From Larix kaempferi (Eukaryota > Streptophyta > Pinopsida > Pinales > Pinaceae), in assembly GCA_027924585.1 (NCBI GenBank), contig BSBM01000123.1, positions 19,105,001 through 19,169,000 of the forward strand: 64,000 nt of DNA, read 5' to 3'. Positions 21,053-33,500 of this stretch are shown one piece after another; the stretch's first letter is position 1, and each line of letters starts with the position of its first letter. A program made the translations under genes and the position numbers. Below the pieces are notes generated by a model that saw only the letters and a program-made list of their open reading frames with translations, was not told the DNA's origin and made no database searches.

Positions 21053-22713
21053 AGTGGTATCAAATCACTTTCCTCGGCTCAAAAGAGAGAATTTTTTCCC
21101 TTCTATTTTGTAGGTTTTCAAAGGGAAAAAAGAGGGTTGCAACACTAATATTAGTTTCCAAGTATATTTTAGAAAAAAATATAAAAACTAATTACACATT
21201 TTTATTCTCCTCACCAAAATATGCAATTTCAAAAAAAAAGCTGGCGAATCAGAGTTTGGGTGAAGGAGATATTGCAATTTGAAGAATGCTCTTTTTTAAG
21301 GCTTTCTATAGACGGGCATAGGTCTTGCAAAGGAGATAAATTTTAATAGAGTGCTCATATTTCCTCTAGATTAGAGGCATTTGATAGAAAAATTTTGGGG
21401 CTTTGATATGATATATTTCCAGTCAATATTGAGTGCATTACAATTGTTGTAAAATTATGTCCTCAAACCCTCACAGAATTGAAGATGACAATGTGGTGGA
21501 ACATGCCATGGAAGAAACAAATGTCGGTGATCAAAAAATTCTAGATTATGTATGCAATTTGTGAAAATGTAAAGAAGGAAACCCACAAATCCAACGAGAG
21601 TTGTATCCTTCATAAAATGCATCCCATCATCTAGAGAGAGTATACTAGTGAAGTAGTTGCTTGGTATGATTCAGAGGTTGAATGCGACGACTAGTACATG
21701 GATAGTTGTCATTTCTATGAAGACAACACTTTCACCTTCTATTTGATGAATCTACTCCCCTCTATGTAGAGAACATCATTAAAGGAAGTCTAGAGAAGGT
21801 TATGATTACTAGTTTTAAGCTTGCATATTCTCCATTGGTAGTATTCGTTCTAGATCCACATCTAACCTTTTGCATTATGTGGCTGATTTTTTGGATATGG
21901 ATCAATTTATATATTTGTATCCACATAACCATGTCAAGGAGTACCATTATTTGACAAGTATTGATCTTAGGCATCTTCAATGGGGATTCATCATGCGCAC
22001 TTTGACATGGGACTTGGGTTTATGGATGAGCTCATTGGATTACTTTAGGATGGCAATTAGTATTTGCACATAGGGCATTGGCTTCTTCAACATTGTAGTT
22101 AACACTCATAGATGGGACATAGGTATATGGTGGAGCTTCTTGGACTACTTCAACATGATGGCTAGTAGTTGTACATGGGAGCCTAGTTTCTTGGCCTACT
22201 TTAGCTTTGTAGTCAACACTCATCCATGGGACCCTGGTTTATGGTTGTACCTCCTCACATCAAGAGTTGAGGGAAACACTTTTCTAAGGGGGTAGAGTGT
22301 TAGGGTCCTACCCTAACCCCCTTAAGTAGATAGATAAGATGCTACATATTGAGGCCATCTCTATTAATCAAGGCCCATGAAGTATATGTAGTGTGAAAAA
22401 CAATAATTGTAAGAAGGCTTACTAGAAGGTTTAACCTACTAGAAAGTTTCTAGGAGGTTAGATATAAAATATATAAAGAAGTAAAATCAGTGTAATGAGA
22501 TGTCTTATAAAGCATAGTATCATTGAAGCTTTGCTTAGTTGGAGGTTTCCCCCTCAAAGAGGCAAGTGAACAAGAGTGGATTCCTTCCATAAAAAGCTCA
22601 AATGTAAGGTGTTTCCCTACCTTAAGGGTTTTGATATCAATAAAATAAAGGGAATTTTCTATTTTTTTAATATTTTGTGCATCATTTTATATTCAAACAT
22701 AAAGTAGATAACA
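20866..22713 (+). mobile_element. Internally deleted LTR element
   Basis: An initiator-Met type PBS (TGGTATCAAATC, 21055-21066) follows the LTR tail, and a polypurine tract (AAGGGGGTAGAG, 22286-22297) precedes a second LTR. Only about 1.2 kb lies between. A short Gag-like start (MSSNPHRIEDD near 21458) is broken by stops. From 21.68 to 22.25 kb the sequence consists of loose 60-70 bp repeats built on CATGGGAC...TGG...CTACTTTAG. No enzyme domain was found. Confidence 0.65.
22298..22713 (+). repeat. 3' LTR of the deleted element
   Basis: 416 bp, TGTTAGGGTC...GATAACA. Its final 185 bp are nearly identical to 20866-21052; its first 230 bp have no partner in the window. Confidence 0.75.
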
Positions 22714-25015
22714 CATTGTAAGAGGTAGAGTGAAATGTTCACTAGCTACAACCCATGTTCTTCATCTTGACCTAAATCTTGCATCTTGTGTCACCAATCT
22801 TAGACTTACCACATGAGCATGTGATTTTTAGACTTAGTTATGTTGTTTAGGATCAATAAGATCCTAACCAAAATGAAAGGCTTTTAAATAATGTTAGGAG
22901 GATTTATGTTTTCTCTTAATAACCCTAATCATCTTATCAATAGTTTCCTTGTATATAATGAACAAAAACTTTTGTTGTAACCTCCATATTTTCCTTACTT
23001 TGATTTCTTGTTTGTTGTTGTACCTACAAAAAGACTTTATCAATCTCAAGATATTTTTACCCATTATCCATAAAGACCTAAGATGTACAAAAAGGCTTTA
23101 TCAATCTTAAATATTTTTACCCACTATCCATAAAGACCTAAGATGTTCATTTTCTTGCTCAAAACATTCACCATCAAAGATTATTAGGGCTTATCTACAA
23201 CTCTTACACCATGTGAGTAGCGCCACATAAGAATATCAATAAATGAGAGGATATAAAAAAGGATTTAAGGAATGTAAAGAAAGAATGATGTATGAACAAT
23301 GTATGTGAAGAATATATAGAATGTGTTAAATGATGTGAGAAATGTATAAAGAATGTAATGTTGAAGGCTGTGAGAAGAAAGATGTAATTTTTGAATCCCC
23401 TCCCCTCTCAACTTTCCTTAGAGAATAGTTTTTTTTTTTTCATACGAAAAGAAAAATAACTTACTATTAATAGAGGCAAATAGCAACAGTGACATGTATC
23501 AGAAATGTCCAGAACACCATATATCTGCGGCTACAACCCAACCGCTAAGTAGAAATAATAACACTCACCACAAAGTACAGTAATATCCAACACACCAAGT
23601 ATCATGGCTACAACCCAACCACTAAGTAAAAACCACAACAATCAACAACCAGAACAAATGACCAAAGACTAATCAATCCAGGTTATGCTTTTATACTTAT
23701 ATGGTGAATATAACTTGGATTCCTAACTATTCATATACATCATATAACTTACAATACTATCGACATCCAACTATTCATAGACAACATAGCATACGATGGT
23801 ATCCCCACAAACAAAGTTATTACTTTCTAAGAACGTCATTATGAGCATCAAAGTGTGGGGTATTACATAATGTAACAACAAAATTTTATTTAAACATTAA
23901 TATGAATGAACAAGTCAATAAAGCATCTCGAACATTTGAATAAAAGAAACCTCACAAAGTAGGTGTTTCAACAACTATAGGTCGGTGTCCTATATGTAAA
24001 GAAATATAAAAAAACAAAAACCAAGAATGTCATTAATGTATGGTACAAGTTCATTTACATAAGTGCTCCACTACTTTTTGGAATTTTATGAAAATTTCAC
24101 ACTTTGATGTTGTCCTCTAGAATCCCCATAGCAAACAAAGGTATATAAACACATCCCGAATCTCCATAGCAAACAAAAGTATATAAACACATCCCAACTA
24201 AGGTATCTTACTCACACAAATCCATTGCCTATGGACAATTAGCAAATGATAAAAAATAATATTAATCATGATAAAAAATAATATTAATATACCTTTGATA
24301 AAAAATAATATTAATCATGATAAAAACATATGGACAATTATCAAATGATAAAAAATAATATTAATCATGATACTATTATAGTTTAAATAAATAATTATAT
24401 AGTTTATCAACAATTAGATTTAATAAAAAATAAAAAAATAATATTATAACTCGGATTTAAATCTAAGTATAGAAAGTAACAAAATCTAAGTATAGAGAGT
24501 AACATTCAAAAACAAGCTCTACTATATCTAAAGGATGTTAGGGACTTTCCCTTTAAAGAACAATATGTTGTTTTGATGGGGTTTCACAACCTAGAAGAGC
24601 CAACGTTAAATCCATAACCGCCAAATCCATATAAAAAGGAAGTTTGGACTACAATCACAAAGAAAAAGAAACCACTCTAGCCATATAGCCAATGGTGTCA
24701 AGTAGATGTTTTGTTACTCTATTATATTATGCGAGTAATTTGTTAAAATCTACCCATGTTCCGTAGAAACTAAGAGGAATAAAAAATGTAGAAGGAAGAG
24801 CTAATCTCCTCTAAAGCGTGTGAGAGGAGAAGAATTGCTTTAAAAGTCAAGTTTAGAAGTTCTAAATTTGGTAATTTAAAGCTATTTAAATAAATTAACA
24901 TTTTTTAATTCAATTTTTATCCATTTCTCCATAAAAATGATCTTCTTTATAATCATTTAAGCTATATGAAATTGAGACTATTTCACTTCACTTTATCCAT
25001 ATCAACTCAATATTT
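22714..25015. other. AT-rich spacer with short tandem duplications
   Basis: No gene is supported. Tandem duplications: a 61-bp unit at about 23025-23145, a 38-bp unit at 24120-24195, and repeats of GATAAAAAATAATATTAATC at 24.25-24.37 kb. A poly-T run at about 23430, followed by CATACGAAAAG, may be the 3' end of a minus-strand LINE, but no target duplication was found. Confidence 0.5.
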
Positions 25016-25032
25016 AACCATTCTAATCTTTG

Positions 25033-26432
25033 TTCCCCGGATGCGAGTGAGGATAGTGTGGGAGGCGACGTGGCAAGGAGGATGTGTGCGGGGTCTGAGC
25101 TGACACGTGTTGCGCGGGTGAGTTTATGAGGGCAGGTGATATGGAGGGTAGCCTTGTGTGTTTGAGCATGTAGGCGATCTCCCCAGGTGGTAAAGGTACG
25201 AGCATGTTGCAGAACGCAATGATTACCAAAGAAGGAGGTACGAGGATCGGGTGGCTGCTGACGAGCGTAATTATGGAAACTGGTGTGGCAAGTTCTGGAT
25301 TTCAGGGTCTGGGTGGGAAGGTCTTATCCTCCTTAATGGGAGTTTCCTTCTGGGTATCTTCTGTATCCCTCGGCCTATGTGGGTTTTCCTTTAAACATCG
25401 AAGGGGGGTCTCCATCAAGCCTGCGAGAGGTGGTGATGCTTTCTTGTACCGTGTTGTGGACGGTCTTAGGGAGCTCCGTGTGTTCGTTGTTAGTGGCATG
25501 GATTCAATTGGGGCCTCGGGGAGTCCGGAGAATAGGCGGAAGCGTAGAGCTAGCCACAAATAGACAAGGGTTGTACGGGCGGCTTGGAAATACCGTGCAT
25601 CCATTCCCCCGTCCATTAGAGCGGATTTGGAAGAGATGGAAGATGGTGTTTGCTGCGAGGTACTGGAGAATGCCCCATCGCTGGGCTCAACAGTGCTGGA
25701 GCATTTGGATTCAAGATCTTGGATCCTCAAGGGCTCGACAAGGTCTATATGAGAAGACTGTCACTTTATACTAGATAATCAAAGGAATCATTGGCCATGT
25801 CTTGTTGGAACGAGAGGAGAAGCAAGGGGGTGACGAAATTCCTTTGGCCTTCTAGAAAGACTTGTATGCAGACACTCATCTCCTGCATATGAAAATTAAC
25901 GCGGTGGGGAAAGAGCTAGGCATCCCCTATCTTCCGCAGATGGGTGTGTTTGCTTTTGTGCCTGAGGACATCCTGAAGGAGAGCAGGCAAGCAACTGGTG
26001 GCTCGAGTGGTGTTGGGGTGGTTCCTTCACTCGTGAATGCTCAGGTGTCATAACGGCCCCTCTAGTGGCTTTTGTTTTGTTAGTCCTTTGTTTATGGTTA
26101 ATGTTGGTTGTGTTTAGTCTTGGCCGCTTAGGCAAGTTAATCTTTTTGTTGAGATAGGGGTTTTACGATTGGAATACTAGTTCTGTTGCGTATCATTACG
26201 GTTCAACTACTAGGTTGTGTTTTGTTTTGTCAAATTACTGGGCTCTGTTGAATAGGTGGTGGAATGTATGCCATGTTTTCTCCTTCAAGGGAGGGGCCCT
26301 AGGGGATATTTTGTGTTATGTATTCAAACTGCTCCATTGATGTATCAGATAGGAAGAAAAGAAACTGGGAAGGACCACGACTATAATTGTGTATAGTTTG
26401 TTAATATAAGATTGCTTATTTACAAAAAAAAA
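25033..26432 (+). mobile_element. LINE-like retroposon with poly-A tail
   Basis: The block is clearly more GC-rich than its flanks, ends in a poly-A run (26424-26434), and is bounded by AACCATTCTAATCTTTG (25016-25032) and AACCATTATAACCTTTG (26433-26449), a 17-bp duplication with two mismatches. These are target-primed reverse transcription marks. Broken plus-strand reading stretches at 25.2-25.75 and 25.86-26.05 kb may be remnants of an ORF1-type protein; no RT or endonuclease motif was seen. A 5'-truncated or internally deleted L1 is most likely; a retroposed transcript is the alternative. Confidence 0.7.
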
Positions 26433-26449
26433 AACCATTATAACCTTTG

Positions 26450-26985
26450 AGAGTGAATATTTTCATAGTTAACCATAATAGTGGAGGATTTAATGAATTG
26501 TGTTAGAGATTTATGAAGTCCTAATCTTAAAAACACAAAATAATTAAATTTAAAAATTATAATAATTAATTAAGTTTATAAAAAATCAATTCAATATTTA
26601 ATGTTTTTTATGGCTCAATTTTAAATTTAGCATAGGAGAAGTTACATATTAATTTCATTGTTTTATAGCAATTAAAGAAACACAAGTTGAAGGTTAAGCA
26701 AATTGACAAGTTATTTATTTATAATTTAATTAAAGTAATTTTTATAAGATAATTTGAAATTTTTTTTGTAAGGCTAAAGATTTATATTGCTAAAAAAAAA
26801 CTAGTTACAACATAAACAAAATGGACTTGCCCAGAGGGAAACCAAACCACTTATAGAACCCAAGTTTATCAAAGTTGGTATCATATGTTTGAAACAATCT
26901 ATAAAAACTACTCAACAGGTTGATGGAATGTTGATCATTACTAAGATAACAAAAAAAACAAAAAAAAACTTGGAATCTAAGAAAT
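26450..26985. other. AT-rich spacer
   Basis: Low-complexity A/T-rich sequence with no supported gene. Confidence 0.5.
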
Positions 26986-26989
26986 CTCT

Positions 26990-28130
26990 AGTCCCTATCT
27001 TCACCATAAACATAAACCATAGGCACCTTCTCTCGAGGAGCAACTTCATACTCCTTGCCTATAGTTGCCTTGATAAGGAAATCCACTTTGTTGTTCAACT
27101 TGTCCACTTGTAGTAGGAGTTCATTACGCTCCTCTTTTGTGTCCAATAGAATTCCCCCCAAGACGGATTTAACAATCTAGTGCAATGCCAAAGTTTTGAA
27201 GTATTTGGTATCTCTTGTACGAGTATGACCCGAATCACTAACACACAAGTGCATCTCTTTAGTAATTTCCTCAAGCTTGGTGAAATCTCATTCCTTCTTC
27301 ACTTTCGTCTCTACCCAAGCAATATGAGCTCGAATTTCCACAGGGATCTTCTGATAGTATATCCCTTTTGCCTCCTCGGCCTTGGTTTGATTCCTGATTG
27401 GCACACTGGTTGGACCCTTGTTGCTACTTCCCCTCTGGGATCCCCTACCCTTGCCACATTTTTCCATTAGAATCAACACTATTTCCCACGACAAGGAGGC
27501 CGATTCACCTACTAGTTGCTCCCCACCACACTCATCGAATATCTCCCTCGTAACCCTGAAAGAGCCTTGGTCGAGTCACTCCCTACATAGAGGAGAGGAA
27601 AACTCTTCAGTTTCTAGAGACCAGGTTCTTGATTGCTAACAACCAGCCTGCAACCTAGCTAGAGAAGGATAGGATTGGCGAGAACTTTGAATTTCTCCCC
27701 CTGTTTCACTGAATATAAATTTCTAATCAAACTCGGAGTAAATTGTGCAGAGCAACTCTGACCCGAGCAACTAGAGGATTTGCTAGACTAGTAAAGCCAA
27801 CCACCATGTGAATTTGCCAATTTATGCAGCAAGGGGAGTGGGCTCATACCAACAATTTGAAACTTCCAAAATTCCCTGTCTCGCGCCATGATAGCCTCCT
27901 TCATTGCTAGAATCATCCTATACATCGACCTCGAAAATCCTGTCCTCCTGCAACCTAGTTTCATGTGCCAAATGTCATCACCTTCGGTTAGGCTTAACCA
28001 CCTTCCCATCTATCACAACGAACTTTAATTGCATGTGGGGAGGTGGCTTCGTGGAGGGAACTCTATTGCATGGGTGTCCTCCCACCGTCTCTCACCTCCC
28101 TATCACTCGATCCAAGGGCAAGATGGTTTG
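26990..28130 (-). pseudogene. Decayed coding-like block of unknown family
   Basis: Composition rises in GC and minus-strand open stretches follow each other (28009-27788, then 27494-27288, then fragments to about 27.0 kb) with stops and frame changes between. Recognisable only as protein-like sequence: a Trp- and Met-rich segment, a basic KGRGSQRGSSNKG segment, and a Leu/Lys heptad-like end near 27.05-27.15 kb. It may be a decayed retroelement Gag or host gene; I do not recognise it. Confidence 0.35.
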
Positions 28131-28239
28131 AATTATATTGCATTAATCAACTTTTCTTTTTTCAAAAGAAAAAAAGTTTGTTTCTTAAGTTAAGGGTTAC
28201 GGGTTAATGAGGTATTTTTTTTAGATAATTAAAGTTATT

Positions 28240-28460
28240 ATTTTTTTTTGTAACTAGGGGAATCGACAAAGGGACTGGTACTTGCATGACACGGGGTCTA
28301 GGGATCCAATCCCATCCGCTGCCATTATACCCCTAGGTGCACCCACACAGCCCACGAGCATGGGGCACGGGTAAGCCGAGGCAATTTGAACTCGTGACCT
28401 CCATTTACAACATTTCCTTCATATCAAGCGAATCATCAGTTGAGCTACACCCCTGTGAGG
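28240..28460 (-). mobile_element. tRNA-derived SINE
   Basis: The 14-bp TAATTAAAGTTATT is repeated perfectly at 28226-28239 and 28461-28474. On the minus strand the insert begins with a box A-like TAGCTCAACTGATG, then a box B-like GAGTTCAAATTG, and ends in an A-run. About 221 bp. These are the marks of a Pol III SINE inserted by target-primed reverse transcription. Confidence 0.85.
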
Positions 28461-28474
28461 TAATTAAAGTTATT

Positions 28475-30460
28475 GTTGATATCATTTACATTGTATCATT
28501 TTATTTATTAAAAAAGAATAATTCTCTTTAATACAAATTATATTTTCATTAACTAAAATTACTTTTAGGAGAGAATTATAATTTTTGTTAATAGTAAATG
28601 CATTGCATCACTTAGTTAAAAAGACGGGAGTAGTCTATTTATTCTAGGTTTTGGATTTTACGGTGAGATTTGGCCAAAATTCGGTAAATTTTTTTAGTAA
28701 AATCCAAATTTGGAAGTGTTTAAATTGTGTTTTTGAATCCATAAATAGATTCAACACCCTTCGTAGCCATACTCCTATGGCACCTAAATTAGTAAAATCC
28801 AAATTTGGAAATGTTTAAATTGTGTTTTTGAATCCATAAATAGATTCAACACCCTCCAATACTCCTATGACACCTAAATTATGCAATTTTCAAAGCTAAT
28901 ATATGTGATTCTAAGATTTTTTAAAGATTTCCAACTAACTCCTAACAAAATAAGACTCAAAAAATATGCTAAAAAAATTAAAAACATAAAATATTTAGAA
29001 TTATGACTCTTTAGGAAAACATAGTAAAATTTAAGAGGGTGACCCCTAATTATTATATATGTAAATATATTTTCAATTGTTTAGTATCATTTGTGGCCTT
29101 GTGCATACATTATCCTAAATGACATTAAAAATGTAAATTATATTCTAATTTTTAAAAATACATAATAATAATAATAAATCAATATAAATTTAATTTTAAT
29201 TAAAATTAATATGTTAATTATATATAAGTTTTTTATTTTTATTTTTTAAAGTTTGATTGACAAAAATTGGTCTAGTGAAAGTTAAATTGAATCACATTTT
29301 GGAAATTAAAAATTAATCAAATATAATACTATTCTTATTTTTAAAATATAACTTAATCAAATATAATACTATTATTATTTTTAAAACATAACTTTTATAT
29401 AGGAAAAATCATATATATTTTATTTTATATTTTTGATATAGAAAATGCACTATTTAAATGAAATGTTCTCATTTAAATATATAAAAATTAATTAAAATAA
29501 ATAATAATAGTTTTAAAATAAATTATTTGAATCTTGAAATTTTAGTATTTATTTTTAATTTAAATATATAAAATATTAAGTTAATAATTAAATTAAAAAT
29601 AAATAAACAAATATAATTTTTAAATTTTGAATTTTTAAATACTAATTTTTATTTAATTGTGGTTCTTAAGGAGGATAGATTCATTTAACTTTGAGTTTAC
29701 AAAATACTTTCATCATTAAACTCCAATATACCTCTCTCTTTATTCTTATATTTATTTTTATATTTATTTTTTATTTTTTATGGGACAGACGGACACTTCC
29801 CCTGCATCTTCTCCACGCAATAAATTTAAAATTCCAATAAATTTTTATAATTATTATTTTAAAAATAATAAAATAGTAAAGTAGCTCAAATATGTTCTGT
29901 ACTTGAATATTTTCAAAGGTAAAATTCCCTTTGTTTCATTAATTACAGCTTGGCATAACCTGTGTCAAAGACGCATACAGTTGGCATTAGTATAGGATGT
30001 CTTGAAGTAAATTATTTTTTGATAAGGAAAAGAAGTATACTCTGTCAAACTATGTAAATTTTTGACGATATACAATTCTATCATATAAAGATTTAGCGTG
30101 CTGTTTAAAAATTTCTGAAATACCCCGTTGATAATTCATAGATATAGATCTGAATTGACCATTTTAGAACATCACTTAAAATAAAGTGGTCGGAAAGGAA
30201 AAAGAAAAATGAAGTTTGGATTTTATCCGGAGAAGAATCTTTTGGCAAATGGGAGAATGTAATTGCTTTTTCTTTTTGAACAAAAGTTGAGCTGAGATGA
30301 AAGAGGAATCTGCACTGGACCCAAAGACATGGCCATTCAAATCATCTCTCCTTTCTCTTTTGATTAATTTTAATTATGCTTTCGACATTTTTCGACATCA
30401 AAGCTAGCATTGAAATTATATCCACCGAGGAGCCACTCGTTCATTTAATTATTATCAGCT
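28475..30460. other. AT-rich spacer upstream of the ADF gene
   Basis: No gene supported. A 95-bp tandem duplication lies at 28696-28880 (each copy containing TTGAATCCATAAATAGATTC). From 29.0 to 29.9 kb the sequence is almost pure A/T. Confidence 0.5.
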
Positions 30461-30467
30461 TTGGCCT

Positions 30468-30476
30468 CATAAATAG
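30468..30476 (+). promoter_or_regulatory. TATA box of the ADF gene
   Basis: CATAAATAG lies about 100 bp before the start codon, so transcription would begin near 30500, giving a short leader of about 70 bp. Confidence 0.5.
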
Positions 30477-30567
30477 CAGAGCTGTTCTGCTCTTTGGATT
30501 GCACAAAAGGATTTGATAGATAGATTGGACATCTCTGTGTTTGTTTTGGAGTTACAGAGCCGTAGCC

Positions 30568-33500
30568 ATGGCGTTCCGAATGGTAAGCAATCATAACTGT
30601 TTTGCTTTTCTTTTCTTTCGATGGAAACTAACAAAAATAGTCAATCAATTAATGGGTTGAGTTGAATTTTGTGGGCATTGAATGGCATCCATCCATTCGA
30701 ATAGTCGAGTGCTTCTTCTGGAATGGGCGTTGCGGATGACTGCAAGCACACTTTCCTGGAGCTGAAGAGAAAGAAGGTCCATCGCTACGTGGTGTTCAAG
30801 ATCGACGAGAAAACTAAACAGGTTGTCGTTGAAAAGACCGGAGGACCTGCCGAGAGTTACGATGATTTCACTGCCTCCCTCCCCGAGAATGACTGCCGAT
30901 ACGCTGTCTATGATTTCGATTTCGTCACCTACGAGAACTGTCAGAAAAGCAAGATCTTCTTCATTGCATGGTAATTAATTTCATCTACCTTCCCATTTCA
31001 ATTCTTCTACTTCGTGATGCCCACACCCAGTTTAAGCCAGTTCGCATTTCAGTTTCATTTTTAATCATTTTTACATACAAACAAACTCTGATCATGCTGA
31101 AAAATGAGGCTAATATATTTTAATCGTTAGTATGTTCACGGCCCAGTCATCCTAGGGGCTCTTGTTATTGTGGGTCTCCCGTTTTCTTCATTTTTATCAA
31201 GTTTTTGTGTCATTGGATATCAGCTTAGTCATCTTCATCTATTTGGTTCCATAGATTGTCTGGTCTGGTGTTTTTATCAAGTTTTTGTGTCATGAGATAT
31301 CAGCTTAGTCATCTTTATCTATTTGGTTCCATAGATTGTCTGGTATGGTGTAGTTACAAATATGATTGAATGGGTTAGACAATGCAACCAGTTCCATTAT
31401 CACGGAGAGATATAAACAAAACCCTCAACCTACAGGTTAATATCCCCATCCCTGGAGCCTATCTCAAGCTTTATGAATCTGAAAGCTGGTTTTGGGGCGC
31501 AAGGGGCGCAAGTCACTGGGTTGATGTGATGGCATCCTTCCTCACTCTGGTACTAACATCACTAGTTGTATAGGTGTAATGCCTTGTGGCCCTCTCTGGC
31601 TTGTGGTTCTTATCTATGTGATGTATTACAAGCTGATCAGATTTCCTTCTACACTAATAATCACTCTACCTGTGTTGGGTGTGTGTTGTGAATAATCTCA
31701 CATGTATAACAATTATGAGACAAAGGTGGTTTATAAAGCATTACCAGTGTTGTCTGTGTGGGATTTTGTTCGACAATAATACTAATTACTCTTAATGAAG
31801 GGAATCTCTGTTGTGTCTGATTGAAGCCATGATTCCTTAACCACTTATGTTCTCTTTGGCTATGAACTGTTATCTAATTCAAACTATCTGCATTGCTAGA
31901 TTAATACAGACCTTTAGGTTACAGGCCTTTTCCGAAGCCTCCATCAACCGGACACAAGTTCATGTGTTCCCCTTTCTACAAAAGGGTGCAGTTGATAAGA
32001 AATTTCATACATCTGTTAAGTTTTCCTTTTTGGTAACCACTGGAAGAGAAGGAACCTCTGGTTCTTTGCTTAGGTGAATCCTTGAAAATTAATGATCTTT
32101 CTATGCATCATTTTAATTCAAATTGTCTGATGTCAACTATAAAAAGTCTCTCAGTCTATGGGTCCAGCTTGTATCGAATTTGACTTTTCACAACATTGTG
32201 TCTGATTGAAGCCATGATGCCTTAACTGCCTTTCATTGTGGATGTTCTATTTGGTTATGGACTGTTACCTCATTCAAACCCTCTGCAATGCTAGATTGAT
32301 ATAGGCCATTAGGTTACAGGCCTTTTGTGAAGCCTCTGAACCCTCCATCAACCAGGCAGAAGTTCATTTGTCCTCCTTTCTACAAAAAGGTATAGGCAGT
32401 AAAAAAATTCACCCATCTGTAAAGTTTCCTTTTTGGTAACCACTGGAGGAGAAGGAACCTTTGATTCTTCGCTTAGGTGTAGGTTTATCTATTTCTTTTT
32501 GAAACATAATGATCTTTGTATGAACCATGTTAATTAAAATTGTTTTATGTCAACTATAAAAAATCTCTAGCCTGGTGGGCTAGCTCAAGTGGTTTAGTAC
32601 TTTGAGCTTCATGCAGGAGGTCTCAGGGTTGATCCCCTGGGCTGGCTGCCTCTGTTGTGTGCCTTACTCAATGTCCCTGCCAGGTCAGGTGCCATAATCT
32701 GCACCAATGGATACCATCCCCAAAATGTCGGTAAGTGGCCAGGGGTTTCCACCTGAGGTTTTCCTTGGGAAAAATAAAAACTACAGAAAATCTCTGAGAG
32801 TCTTGGGTCCAGTTCTTATTGACATTGACTTTTCACAACATTGTGCCTGATTGAAGCCATGAGGCCCTAACTACCTCTCATTGTGGATGTTTTCTTTGGT
32901 TATGGACTGTTCTCTTATTCAAACACTCTAGATTGATACAGGTCTTTTCTGAAGCCTCCATCAACCATACAGAAGTTCATGTGTCCCCCTTTCTACAAAA
33001 GGGTACAGGCGGTAGGAAATTTCACCCATCTGTTAAGTTTTCTGTTTTGATAACCACTGGATCAGAAGGAACCTTTGCTTCTCTGCTTAGGTATGGGTTC
33101 ATCTATTTCATTTTGGCCTTAATGGTCTTCTGTGGATCATGTTAATTCAAATTATCTTTTTTCAACTATAAAAATCTCTCACAGCCTATGGGTCCAGTTT
33201 GAACTGACGTTAACTTTCAACATTGTGTCTGATTGAAGTCATGATGCCTTAACCACCTCTTAGTGTGGATGTTCTCTTTGGTTATGGACTGTTATCTTAT
33301 TCAAAGTTTCAAACACTCTGCGATGCTAGATTGATACAGGCCTATTCTGAAGCCTACAGGAAGTAAGAAATTTCACCCATCTGTAAAGTTTTCCTTTTTT
33401 TAAACCATTGGAGGAGAAGGAACCCTTACTTCTCTGTTTAGGTGTAGGTTCATCTATTTATTTTTGAAACTTAATGATCTTTGTATGAATCATGTTAATT

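Noticed and set aside
22700-25000. CRISPR-like or satellite array from the short duplications
   Set aside because: Units occur only two or three times, with no regular spacer pattern.
25302-25774. Long antisense open stretch in the LINE-like insert (25302-25730)
   Set aside because: No motif; GC-rich sequence gives long chance ORFs on both strands, and the poly-A tail sets the plus strand as sense.
28240-28460. Functional tRNA gene
   Set aside because: Box A/B are present but no cloverleaf can be drawn and a SINE body with A-tail and target duplication follows.
31382-33145. Open stretches at 31382-31573, 31847-32077 and 32933-33145 as extra ADF exons
   Set aside because: The ADF protein is complete without them, and two lie in the ~380-bp intron repeat.
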